Source of the DNA: Streptomyces sp. DT2A-34 | GTDB taxonomy: Bacteria > Actinomycetota > Actinomycetes > Streptomycetales > Streptomycetaceae | Direction: 5' to 3' | DNA length: 64,000 bases | Assembly (NCBI RefSeq): GCF_030499515.1 | Contig: NZ_JASTWJ010000002.1 | Span: 62,001-126,000, forward strand | Notes under the pieces: generated by a model | What the model saw: only the letters and a program-made list of their open reading frames with translations | Database searches by the model: none | What the model was told of the DNA's origin: nothing | Translations under genes and position numbers: made by a program | Shown here: in pieces, positions 16,940-25,026 of the stretch | Layout: each line of letters starts with the position of its first letter | How positions within the stretch are numbered: position 1 is the stretch's first letter

Positions 16940-17836
16940 GGGTCTTTCTCCCTCATCTCGTCTCATCGGTGTGCACGGTGACGGACAGGCGGGGCTGTCA
17001 CCGTGGTGAAAAGGTGGATGACGCCGTGCTGGAAGGGCACAGGCCGCTGTGCCGGTCACGCGCGGCAGCGCCGCACCGGTGCGCCCGCGCCAGTCCTTGT
17101 GGGTGGTGCGCGGGGTGAGGCATCGGGCGAAGCTGCAGTGTGAGCGCCGGCAACCCGCAACTTAGTGAGGAAAAGTTGGGAACAGGGCCACTTCCAGTCA
17201 TTGCCAGAGAAGCGGCGTCGGAGCCGATTTACTTTCCCATTTCGGGCAGCGTGCACGGCTGAGCGGAAGGCCGGCGAGGGCGCGAGCGTTCCCTGCTCGT
17301 AGAGCGCAGCAGAGCTGGCTGCCTTACGTTCTGCCCACGGGCTGCCTTGCGTTCTGCCTTACGTTTTGTTCTCGGCTGAAGGACGCCGAAAGCAGTGCCG
17401 TCTTCCGGCGGTGCGGTATGCCCCGGGCGGATCAGGCCGAGGAAAGTGCAGGCAGCAGCGCACGGCCAGGTAGAACGAGCCGGTTCACGGGGGCGGGTAG
17501 CACGGGCCCGCAGTCTGCGGGGCTTCCTTACGTTGGCCCGCGATGCCTCCTTACGTTTCGTCGCAAGAGGCGGTCTGCGCAGCGGAGAGGTTCGGCGCTC
17601 TTCGGGGCGGGCACCGGGCAGGATGCACATCGGGCTGGGCACTGTAGCGTCCGGGTCTGACAATGCAGCCTCGAACGGCCGCCCTGACTTCCGTATTGTC
17701 TACGGCAGTTGGCTCAAACTGGCTGCTCGGGGCGGGGCGCCTCGGCCACGGCCTGTCCGGTCTGGGATGACCTGCCCGGCGTCGAGCCGTGCGCATGAGG
17801 CTCCGGGCGGGAGAGCGGCTGCCGTACCGGGCCGGT
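16940..17836. other. Long non-coding stretch upstream of transposition operon
   Basis: Almost 900 bp without a convincing gene. It holds five CCTTACGTT-type repeats (17322-17557). A relatively A-rich segment around 17160-17190 (GAGGAAAAGTTGGGAACAGG) may include the operon promoter. Short open frames here have poor starts and no family signal. Confidence 0.5.
17322..17557 (+). repeat. CCTTACGTT direct repeats (5 copies)
   Basis: CCTTACGTT is found at 17322-17330, 17357-17365, 17526-17534 and 17549-17557, with a one-mismatch copy CCTTGCGTT at 17345-17353. All are on the same strand. Two pairs are exactly 23 bp apart (17322/17345 and 17526/17549), about two helical turns, as expected for ordered protein binding sites such as TnsB-type end repeats or plasmid iterons. 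The flanking bases are also similar (GCTGCCTTACGTTCTGCC). Confidence 0.7.
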
Positions 17837-18430
17837 TCAGGAACCGGTCTGGCCCGCTGGCAGGTCTGCCTGGTCGAGCAGGCGGACAAGGTCGTCGTAG
17901 ACGCCTTGCACATTTCCCGTCTGCAGAATGAGGGATGCCGTCAGGTCAATGGCCTGGTCGATCGTGCCCTGTGCAGTGTGCTTCGCCTCATCGAGCCGCT
18001 CCAGTTCGCGCGCGATGTCCGGCCGGGCGGCGGCAAATGCGGCAGGCAGCCGCTGCAGTGCGTCGGCCGGGTCCCAATGTCGGGGCACCAGGTAGGACCA
18101 GTCGTCTTCGTGGTTGACGACGACCGGTTCGGTGATGCGCGGTCCCCTGGTGTGTTCCACGTCCAGGTGGAGTCGGGAGCAGGCGCGGTACAGGGCAGTC
18201 AGCTGCGGGTCATGGTCTTCGAGGAAGATCTCGCCGAGCGTGTATCCCTCCGTGCACAGGCGCACGCGGGTGAGCATCGTGGCCGCATCCAGGGATGCCC
18301 GCTCGGGGTCGTACTCGACGGTGGCCCCGTCCGCGGTGTGGCGGAGCACGATGGGTTTGTCGGGCCGGGCGGTACCGCGGCGCACTCGGGCGGAAACGAG
18401 GCTGAGCCGACGGCGCGTGACGGTGGTCAT
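17837..18430 (-). CDS. Hypothetical protein
   Basis: A 197-residue protein not recognised. It begins with a basic segment (TTVTRRRLSLVSARVRRGTA), continues with mixed alpha/beta sequence containing VNHEDDWSYLVPRHWDPADA, and ends in an amphipathic helical region (RELERLDEAKHTAQGTIDQA). The ATG overlaps the stop of the upstream frame (ATGA), so the two are translationally coupled and probably act together. No membrane segment or catalytic motif is seen. Confidence 0.7.
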   Translation of the reverse strand: MTTVTRRRLSLVSARVRRGTARPDKPIVLRHTADGATVEYDPERASLDAATMLTRVRLCTEGYTLGEIFLEDHDPQLTALYRACSRLHLDVEHTRGPRITEPVVVNHEDDWSYLVPRHWDPADALQRLPAAFAAARPDIARELERLDEAKHTAQGTIDQAIDLTASLILQTGNVQGVYDDLVRLLDQADLPAGQTGS

Positions 18431-18700
18431 GGGCGCTCCCCCATGTTGAAGAGGATCTGGCGGACGGCGTGAAGCCGCAGGCGGGGATCTTGGTTTATGG
18501 GGACGGTGATCGTTCTGGCGTCCCTGGAATCGTGGATGGCCAGGATGCGGTCACCGATGTCGCTGTCGAGATGGGTAAAGTCCCATTCCTCGATCTCCAG
18601 GCGGGTGCTTGGCGACCAGAGCATCGAGAGCCGCTGTAGCCCGGTTCTCAGAGACAGGTACGCCGGGTGCTGGCTCGTCCGGGCTGGCGGGGAGCGTCAT
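18427..18700 (-). pseudogene. Small hypothetical gene with apparent frameshift
   Basis: The best start is ATG at 18700 (MTLPASPDE) behind a good GGAGCGGAGG ribosome binding site. However, the high-GC3 frame that continues (HPAYLSLRTGLQRLSMLWSP, then LEIEEWDFTHLDSDIGDRIL) is displaced by one base at about 18675. Removing one C there would give a continuous protein of about 90 residues. Without the shift, the open frame would start only at ATG 18624 (65 residues), which has no ribosome binding site. The product is unrecognised. It is coupled to the 197-residue gene. Either a sequencing error or recent decay explains it. Confidence 0.5.
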
Positions 18701-19179
18701 GTGATCGCCTCCGCTCCCCCGCCCGAGTGGTGACGGGGGTGGCGGTGCGCTGCGGGTACGCCTGCAAGCGGCGCGGAGACCGCGCTCGCCGATGTCACGG
18801 AGGGCCATCAGCAGGCACTTCATGTGTCTTCTCCTCGCAGGTCAGGCGTCCAAGACGCGGGCAGCCGGCCGGGGTCGGCTGTGCCGCACCGTGCTGTGTG
18901 CGGCATGCCGACTCACGGCCGTGCTCAGGCTGCCTGGAGGAAACACCACGCGTGCATCGGCCTCGGCAAGGTTGCCAACTCACGTCGGATGCCGAGGGAG
19001 GGCTGGTATTGTCCGCGTCCGCTTCCGCCCCGGTCCGGTGCCTGGAAAGTCCGCGGGGTTGAGCCGCAGCGCCGTGCCCTCGTCGGGGGTGCAGAGCCGT
19101 GCTCAGGTTTGCGACAGGCGGGTCCGAGGCGTCTGTCTGGTGGCCGCTGACGGCTTGTCATTCGGCCCGCGGGCCGGGG
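18701..19179. other. No gene seen
   Basis: Between the ABC-3C ATPase stop and the small gene at 18700 I find no frame with good codon bias plus a start signal. One short minus-strand frame at 18823 has a GAGGAGAAG ribosome binding site and runs into the same phase as the MTLPASPDE start, so it could be an N-terminal extension. Confidence 0.4.
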
Positions 19180-21114
19180 TCAGTGTGCAAGCCAGTGAGC
19201 CGGGACGAGGGCGTCTCCGTCGCGCCAGTTGGCGACAACGGCGTGGCGGAACCATGGGGTGGAGGCAAGGTGCGCATGGTCGGTGGCGATGACTTGAAGG
19301 CGGCCTTCGGCCTGGGCGACGACCTTGTGCATGAGGTGGTAGTAGGCGCGGACGGCCTGCCAGTCGGCGTCCTCCAGGGTGGCGGCGTCGTGTACGTGTT
19401 CTTCGGGGAAGAATGCCTGGCTGGGCTGGTCGAACATGATGAAGTGCGGCACCGGGCGCTGGTGTTCGACGAAGTAGAGGTGCAGTGCGAGGTGGGCGAC
19501 GATGTGGTATCCGATCCAGTTGTCGGCACTGCCGATCTGGTCCAGGGGGATGCGTCTGCCTGAGGTGCGGACGACCACGTTGAGGGTGGTCGGGCTGATG
19601 CGGACGTCGTCGGCCGTGTCGGCGTGTTCAAGGCCGAGTTCGCGGGCCCAGGCGGTCATGTTGCGGGCGACGTCGCCCAGCCGGATTTCGGTCTCAGCCG
19701 CGATATCGTCCTGGTCAACATGGTGCTGGAGGTCTCGTCGGTGCTCTTCCAGCCGGGTGATTTCCCGGCGCAGCGCCGAGACGTCGACGGTGTCGTCGGC
19801 GGCGGGCTCATGCAGGGCCTGCAGGATCCTGCCCCGGACGAGGGCCTGCTGCTCTCGCTGATCCTGGGCTCGGCGCAGGGCGCGGTTGTTGTCGCGCAGG
19901 GCTCGTTCGGCGGCAGCGTTCTCCCTGACGCGGCGGACGAGTTGTTCTCGTTCGGCGGTGAGTGTGCGGCGGCGTTGTTCTCGTGCGGGGGCGAGGGCGT
20001 CGAGGTCGGTGAGTTCTTGTTCGAGGTCGCGGGCGAGTTGGGACAGGGCGTTGACGGCCGGGTCGGCTTCGGGAAGTTCCTGGGTGCACAGCGGGCAGGT
20101 GTCGTGGCCGTCGTCGCGGGTGGCCAGCAAGCCCAGCGGGGTGAGGCGGCTGCGCTGGGTGTGGAGCTGGCCGGTCAGGTCCACGGTTTGCTGCGCCCAC
20201 AAATCCAGCAGGCGCAGGGCGTCGTCGATTTCGCCCAGGTCGTGGGTGAGGGTGCGGCGTTCGGCGGACAGGCGGTCGGCGAGTCCGGGCTCGGCGCGGG
20301 GAGTGGGGATGTGGCTTGGGGCCTCGAGTGCGGTATGCAGGAGCGTTTCGAGTTCGGCCGGCTGCAGGGAAGCGGGGAGTTCGGCGATGAGTCCGGCCTG
20401 GTGGGCCAGGCGCGCCAGTGCCGTGCGGACGGTTGTGGAGCTGCTGGCGTGTTGGCGGGCTTGGTCGAGGGTGCGGCGCAGGGCAGTAAGGCGGCGGGTG
20501 GTGGTCAGGAGCTGCTGCTTGCGGGCGGCTTGTTCGGGTCCTGCGGCACCGAGGAAGTAGGGCAGGCTGTTTTTGAGGGCGGTGAAGATTTCGTGGTCGG
20601 TCTGCCGGTGGAAGAGGCGTCCGGAGTCGGCGATCTCGGTCTGCCGCTGCAGGCACAGGGGCAGGGCGTGGCCGATATGGACGTTGTAGGCGGAGCCGTC
20701 GGGCGAGTCGATGAGGTGGTCCTCGATGCCAAGGCGGCCACTGATTTCTGAGCGAATCGACTCTGTGTTGGAGTTGACCCGGAGCTGGTCGGCGGTAGGA
20801 ACGTCCAGGCGGTGGTCGCCGAAGACGAGCATCGCGTCGCTGGTGGAGCCGGTGCGGGGGTGGCGGCGGGCGACGAGTACCCGGCTGGTGCCGGTCTGGA
20901 TCAGCAGGGCGAACCAGCCGACGGTGTCGGTGATGAGCCCCTGGGGCAAGGGGGTGCGGCGTCGTCCCAGGCAGTGGTCGACGACGTCGACCAGGGTGGT
21001 CTTCCCTGTCTTCGACCAGCCGGTAACGATGTTGAGTTTTCCAGGCTTGAAGCGCAGGACGCGGGGGGTGGGGCGGCCGTCGCGGTGGTAGAGGGCCAGG
21101 GCGAGCAGATGCAT
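19180..21114 (-). CDS. ABC-3C system ATPase (DUF3732-like, SMC/Rad50-type)
   Basis: A 644-residue ABC ATPase with an inserted coiled coil. The start is the ATG of MHLLALALYHRDGR, since the fold begins at VLRFKPGKLNIVTG. Walker A is GWSKTGKTT. The middle is helical with a CxxC hook-like motif (DTCPLCTQELPEADPAVN). The C-terminal half holds IMFDQPSQAFFPEE, the Walker B variant with DQPSQ that marks the DUF3732 group. In ABC three-component systems the ATPase senses invading nucleic acid and controls the effector. It is the last gene of the set, 26 bp after the middle component. Confidence 0.88.
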   Translation of the reverse strand: MHLLALALYHRDGRPTPRVLRFKPGKLNIVTGWSKTGKTTLVDVVDHCLGRRRTPLPQGLITDTVGWFALLIQTGTSRVLVARRHPRTGSTSDAMLVFGDHRLDVPTADQLRVNSNTESIRSEISGRLGIEDHLIDSPDGSAYNVHIGHALPLCLQRQTEIADSGRLFHRQTDHEIFTALKNSLPYFLGAAGPEQAARKQQLLTTTRRLTALRRTLDQARQHASSSTTVRTALARLAHQAGLIAELPASLQPAELETLLHTALEAPSHIPTPRAEPGLADRLSAERRTLTHDLGEIDDALRLLDLWAQQTVDLTGQLHTQRSRLTPLGLLATRDDGHDTCPLCTQELPEADPAVNALSQLARDLEQELTDLDALAPAREQRRRTLTAEREQLVRRVRENAAAERALRDNNRALRRAQDQREQQALVRGRILQALHEPAADDTVDVSALRREITRLEEHRRDLQHHVDQDDIAAETEIRLGDVARNMTAWARELGLEHADTADDVRISPTTLNVVVRTSGRRIPLDQIGSADNWIGYHIVAHLALHLYFVEHQRPVPHFIMFDQPSQAFFPEEHVHDAATLEDADWQAVRAYYHLMHKVVAQAEGRLQVIATDHAHLASTPWFRHAVVANWRDGDALVPAHWLAH

Positions 21115-21140
21115 GGGGATCGCTTCGATCGTGGGGTGGG

Positions 21141-21635
21141 TTACGGCGTGACGCCAAGGAGGGTGAAGGCGGTTGCCGTCGGAGTGGCCGCAAGCCAGCG
21201 GCCGACCAGCGCGGCTGCAGCGGTGCACTGCGCCATCTCGTCATGCCGGCCAGCACGCGGCAGGAGCGGCAGGCGGCGCTCGAGAACGATTCCCGCGGCA
21301 TCGACGCTGTAGGTGCCCTGGCGCAGGGCGAAGCGGTGGCTTGTGCGGGTGTAGGCGGTCAGGGCGGCTGCGCGGGCGGGATAGGCGGCGCGCAGCTGGG
21401 GGTTGCGGGTCAGCCAGGCGGTGAGGGAGGTGCGGGTGTCGCGCGGCAGGGCGGAGCGGGAGTCGGGCGGCAGCACCAGGGGCAGGACGAGGAAGCTGCT
21501 CAGGTAGGGCAGCGGCGTATCGGCGGCGCGGTGGTGGGCTCCTGCGGCCGCGGCCATCAGGTAGGCGCCGAAAGCCGGGTTGAACAGGGCGGCTGCTTCG
21601 GGCAGCAGGGAGCGGGGGACGGAAGCGGTGGTCAT
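21141..21635 (-). CDS. ABC-3C system middle component
   Basis: A 164-residue small helical protein (LPEAAALFNPAFGAYLMAAA, LPYLSSFLVLPLVLP, TRTSHRFALRQGTYSVDAAG) lying between the effector and the ATPase. Middle components of ABC-3C systems are short, helical, poorly conserved and always encoded between or beside the other two, and this gene fits in size and place. Its ATG overlaps the effector stop (ATGA), giving coupled translation. It probably bridges ATPase and effector. It has no enzymatic motif. Confidence 0.8.
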   Translation of the reverse strand: MTTASVPRSLLPEAAALFNPAFGAYLMAAAAGAHHRAADTPLPYLSSFLVLPLVLPPDSRSALPRDTRTSLTAWLTRNPQLRAAYPARAAALTAYTRTSHRFALRQGTYSVDAAGIVLERRLPLLPRAGRHDEMAQCTAAAALVGRWLAATPTATAFTLLGVTP

Positions 21636-22867
21636 GGGACATCAGCCCTTGAAGGACCTGCGAGGGCGGTCAGAAGTGTTTTGAAGTCGGGGTGCCAGCC
21701 CACCGGCCGGGTGTCGGTCAGGGCGAGGTTGGCCAGGGCGTGTAGGGTGCCGCGGGCGATCCAGCGTTTGTCGATCTGCCGCAGGGCGAGGCCGACCACG
21801 GCCTGCTCGGACCCAGTGAGGATCTTCCGGCCGACTTCCTCAGCGTCGTCCTCGCAACGGCCCAGACGGTAGGCGTCCCGCAGACCGGAGGCGACGGCCC
21901 GGTGCTCTTGCCTGATGTCCGTTTCGAACGCGGCCAGTTCGTCTTCGGTGACGTAGTGGTGGTGCAGCCAGCGTGAACGGTGCAGGGCCGCATGGTGGTA
22001 CTCATGGATGTGGTGGTGCTGCGTCTCGGGACCCGCGCCGATGAGGGTGAGCTGAGCGACGAAGACGCGGTCGGCGTACCGGCCGATCTCGTCCTCGGTC
22101 AGTTCCTCCAGCCGGCTGTTGAGCGGCAGCCGGCCGGGCCCGTAGCTGCTTTGCAGGTGGTCGACGACCGCGCGCAGTTCAGCGGCGCAGACGGACACGC
22201 GGCGCGGGTCGGCGGGGTCGAGCATCTGCCGTGTGGTCATGGCCCACCAGCCGCGCACCTGCTGCAGCATGACCGTGACGTGGTCGGCGTCGTCCTTCCA
22301 GATTCCGAGGACTTCCTGCAGGTCGGCGTCGGAGCGGGCGGGCTGGGGCGCCTGGTCGTCCAGCACGATCGCGCCGACCAGGCTGGCGCGTTGAGCCGGG
22401 GTGGCCTGCAGGAACCGTGCCCGCCAACTGGCGGTGGTGGCAGCCGCGTCGGGGTCGGCGGCGATGGATTCGAGCAGCCGCTGCACACCAGTGGTATCGC
22501 GCTCTGCCCCGCTGTGCCGCAGCACAGCCAGCGGGTTGTCGGGTCCCACACGCTGGGTGGTGACCAGGCGCAGCAGGGGAACGGGGCCCTCGCCGACGGC
22601 GGCCATCACGTCGCACCAGCCGTTGAGCGTGCGCCACAGGTCGGCTCCCGTCGGGGACAACTCCCCCTCGCCCTTGTGCCGTTTGACCTGCACGCACTCG
22701 GCGGGCCAGCCCTCGTTGCGGATGACGATGTCGTCGAGGCACTCCATGCGCAGCTCGGCCTGGGGGTTCTTGAACCAGGTACGGGCCAGCTCAATTAGGG
22801 CCCGGTCGCACTGGTAGAGGTAGCCGGAGAGCTGTCCGGCCGCAGAGTGCACCCACACGTTCGTCAC
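21632..22867 (-). CDS. ABC-3C effector with PD-(D/E)xK-like nuclease domain
   Basis: A 411-residue protein. The first 100 residues resemble the DUF4297-type nuclease: GQLSGYLYQCDRALIELART, then LDDIVIR (Asp45/46) and ECVQVKRHKG (Gln60-x-Lys62), which is a PD-(D/E)xK active-site pattern. The remainder is helical and would form the C-terminal domain that docks on the middle component and ATPase. Likely function is DNA cleavage once the ATPase senses infection. GTG start with little ribosome binding site, so leaderless or weak initiation is possible. First gene of the three-gene operon. Confidence 0.8.
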   Translation of the reverse strand: MTNVWVHSAAGQLSGYLYQCDRALIELARTWFKNPQAELRMECLDDIVIRNEGWPAECVQVKRHKGEGELSPTGADLWRTLNGWCDVMAAVGEGPVPLLRLVTTQRVGPDNPLAVLRHSGAERDTTGVQRLLESIAADPDAAATTASWRARFLQATPAQRASLVGAIVLDDQAPQPARSDADLQEVLGIWKDDADHVTVMLQQVRGWWAMTTRQMLDPADPRRVSVCAAELRAVVDHLQSSYGPGRLPLNSRLEELTEDEIGRYADRVFVAQLTLIGAGPETQHHHIHEYHHAALHRSRWLHHHYVTEDELAAFETDIRQEHRAVASGLRDAYRLGRCEDDAEEVGRKILTGSEQAVVGLALRQIDKRWIARGTLHALANLALTDTRPVGWHPDFKTLLTALAGPSRADVP

Positions 22868-22925
22868 AGTGCGCTACAAAATAGCGACAAAGTGTAATGG
22901 CGGGCAAGTCGGTCCGATGTGGGGT
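22868..22925 (-). promoter_or_regulatory. Promoter/operator candidate of ABC-3C operon
   Basis: This stretch is A+T-rich compared with its surroundings. It includes the dyad CGCTA-CAAAA-TAGCG (22871-22885) directly before the effector start. The dyad overlaps where a -10 box would sit and could be an operator. Assignment of promoter boxes is uncertain. Confidence 0.35.
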
Positions 22926-23127
22926 AAGCCCCTGCACGTCAAAGCTCAGCAGTCGTGAAGACCTCGGGGCATGACGCCCGGTTCCGCACACCCACGCCTC
23001 GGCTGCGCGTGCGAACTTCCCCTTGGAGCAGCACAGTTGGCCACAGCACGCCGCCCTGTCCGCACGCGGAGAAGGAAAGGCAGACCGGTCCTATTTAAAG
23101 GACGGGACCTGCGCTCAAGAGATCCGG

Positions 23128-25026
23128 TCAGCGGGGCCTATCCGGCAGTTGGGCTTCGACTTCGTCGACGAATCTGGAGCGCATGGTGTCTCGTGGGCGT
23201 GCGGGGTACCACTTGTTGGCGGGGATGGTGTAGCGGTTGCCTCCGATGAGGATGGCTTCGTCCTTGGCGCGGGTGAGGGCGACGTAGAAGGCTCTGCGAG
23301 CGTCGGCGACTTCTTTGGGGGCGGGGGGCTTGCCGGGGTAGTGACGTGGGAGCAGTCCTTCGACGAGGCCAGGCAGGATGACGATGTGGAACTCACGGCC
23401 CTTGGCGCTGTGGTAGGTGGTCAGGGCGATGTGGCCGGGGATTTGTCCTCCGGCGAGTTCGGCCATGGTGAGGTCACCGGGGTCTGCCAGGGCCTGGGCC
23501 GTGTCCCGGTCGCGTTGGTCGGGGCTGTGATCGGCGAGGTGGGTGGCTCCCAGGGTGTCCCACAGTGCGGCGAGGAAAGTCCACGCTGGGTGGGCTGGGG
23601 TTTCACGGTCGGGGGCGTCCAGGAGCGCTGCCAGGCGTCGTGACAGGGTGCGCTGGGTGTCGGCCGGGTCGTTGTGGTGGGCGACCTGGAGTTGATGGTG
23701 CCAGGTTGCGGCCAGCTCGCGAAGGGTTCGGGCAGGGGCGATTCCGGCTGTTCTGCGCCGCGGTGCTGCGAGGTCTGTGGTCGCGGCGCCGGGAAGAGGC
23801 CCGGTCAGTCGCCGTGTGGCGCAGGCAGCGATCAGGTCGGCGAGGGGGCCGCTGGGACGGCGGCGCTGCTTTTCGCTGTCGAAGGGGATCTGAGCGGCCC
23901 GGATCGCGGTGGTCAGGGCGTCGAGCAGGGGGCCTTTGGAGCGGTAGAGGACAGCGATGTCTTCTGGCGGTGTGCCGGTTGCCAGGCGGTTGTTGAGGAC
24001 TTCGACGGTGCGGGCCGCGTGGGCGTCGACGTCGCCGTCGGCGTGGAGGATAGTGACGGTGCCTGCGTCGTCGCGGCCAGGTGCGGCGTGGTAGCCGCGG
24101 TCCTCGCCGAGGACTGCGCGGCCGGCGGTTACGAGGGCGCTGCCGCTGCGGTAGTTGACCCGCAGGCGCAGTCGTCGGAAGTCGGGCCGGTTGCTGAGCT
24201 GTGTCAGGTAGCGGGGGCTGGCGCCCTGGTAGGCGTAGAGCACCTGATCGGGATCGCCGACGGCGGTGATGCCCACGCCGGCGTCCAGCAAGGTGAGCAC
24301 CAGGGCGTGTAGGACGGGGCCGAGGTCTTGGTATTCGTCGACGACGAAATGCGGGAAGCGCGCCACGAGTTGCTCGCGTGCGGTGCGGCTTTCGCGCAGC
24401 AGGTCGAGGGCGCGGATGGTCATGGCCTCGAAGTCGAGGGTGTCGTGGTCGCGGAGCAGTTGTTCGTAGCGGCGGACGGCGCGCGCGTATTGGCGCGGGT
24501 AGTCGGCGATGGGCTCGACGGCGGCGATCAGACGGCGCAGGCGCTCCAGTGTGGTCCGGTTGTTCGGGTTGACGTCCAGGCCAGATTCGTAGGCGGCGGT
24601 GTCCCACATCTGTCTGCAGGCGGACGTGTCGGGGATGGTGAGGTCGTCGGGAAGCGGGTCGCCGATCAGGCGGCCGTAGGGGCGCAGGATGTGGTGTAGG
24701 CAGAAGGCGTGCACGGTGGTGCTGGACAGGCGGCGGCCCGGGTGCAGTCCGAGGTGGTGCAGGCGCACGGTGGTCTCGTGGGCGGCTGTTTCGGTGTAGG
24801 TCAGGGCGGCGACGCCGCGGTGGCGGCTGGTGGTGGCCAGTAGGTATCCGACGCGGGCGACGAGGGCTCGGGTCTTGCCGGCGCCGGGTCCGGCGAGCAC
24901 TGCGATGTTTGCGTGGTGGGTGGCGGCGGCGCGTTGGTCGGGATGCAGCGCGCCCAGTTCGGCGGCCAGGGCGGGCGGCAGCAGAGCCGACACGGTCGCA
25001 GGCGTCTGCTGGTGGGGGGCCGTCAT
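23128..25026 (-). CDS. gajB: UvrD-like helicase, Gabija GajB-like
   Basis: A 632-residue superfamily 1A helicase. Motif Ia region and Walker A are VLAGPGAGKT (43-52), motif II is FVVDEYQDLGPV, motif III is AVGDPDQVLYAYQGASPRY, motif IV region VNYRSG, motif V TYHSAKGREFHIVILPGL and motif VI FYVALTRAKDEAIL. All are intact. Its ATG overlaps the stop of the OLD nuclease gene (ATGA). OLD nuclease followed by UvrD helicase is the Gabija gene order. In Gabija, GajB is thought to sense DNA ends or unwind DNA and assist the GajA nuclease against phage. A generic class 2 OLD/helicase pair is the alternative name for the same arrangement. Confidence 0.88.
   Translation of the reverse strand: MTAPHQQTPATVSALLPPALAAELGALHPDQRAAATHHANIAVLAGPGAGKTRALVARVGYLLATTSRHRGVAALTYTETAAHETTVRLHHLGLHPGRRLSSTTVHAFCLHHILRPYGRLIGDPLPDDLTIPDTSACRQMWDTAAYESGLDVNPNNRTTLERLRRLIAAVEPIADYPRQYARAVRRYEQLLRDHDTLDFEAMTIRALDLLRESRTAREQLVARFPHFVVDEYQDLGPVLHALVLTLLDAGVGITAVGDPDQVLYAYQGASPRYLTQLSNRPDFRRLRLRVNYRSGSALVTAGRAVLGEDRGYHAAPGRDDAGTVTILHADGDVDAHAARTVEVLNNRLATGTPPEDIAVLYRSKGPLLDALTTAIRAAQIPFDSEKQRRRPSGPLADLIAACATRRLTGPLPGAATTDLAAPRRRTAGIAPARTLRELAATWHHQLQVAHHNDPADTQRTLSRRLAALLDAPDRETPAHPAWTFLAALWDTLGATHLADHSPDQRDRDTAQALADPGDLTMAELAGGQIPGHIALTTYHSAKGREFHIVILPGLVEGLLPRHYPGKPPAPKEVADARRAFYVALTRAKDEAILIGGNRYTIPANKWYPARPRDTMRSRFVDEVEAQLPDRPR

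Larger units (their letters stand above)
11733..17557 (-). mobile_element. Tn7/Tn5053/Mu-like transposition module
   Basis: Six genes read the same way; five of them overlap by 4 bp or sit within 13 bp. They encode a DDE transposase, a Mu-C-like barrel, two TniB-like ATPases, a degenerate ATPase and an HTH protein. Repeats that may bind the transposase lie upstream at 17322-17557. I could not find matching repeats in inverse orientation near 11600-11735, so the left end is not located and the boundaries given are only the extent of visible parts. No cargo genes are enclosed. The element may be a remnant or domesticated. Confidence 0.5.

Noticed and set aside
17322..17557. CRISPR array
   Set aside because: Repeat unit is only 9 bp, spacing is irregular overall, and no cas genes are in the window.
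19624..20751. 375-codon plus-strand frame opposite the ABC-3C ATPase
   Set aside because: Antisense shadow of a gene with Walker motifs on the other strand.
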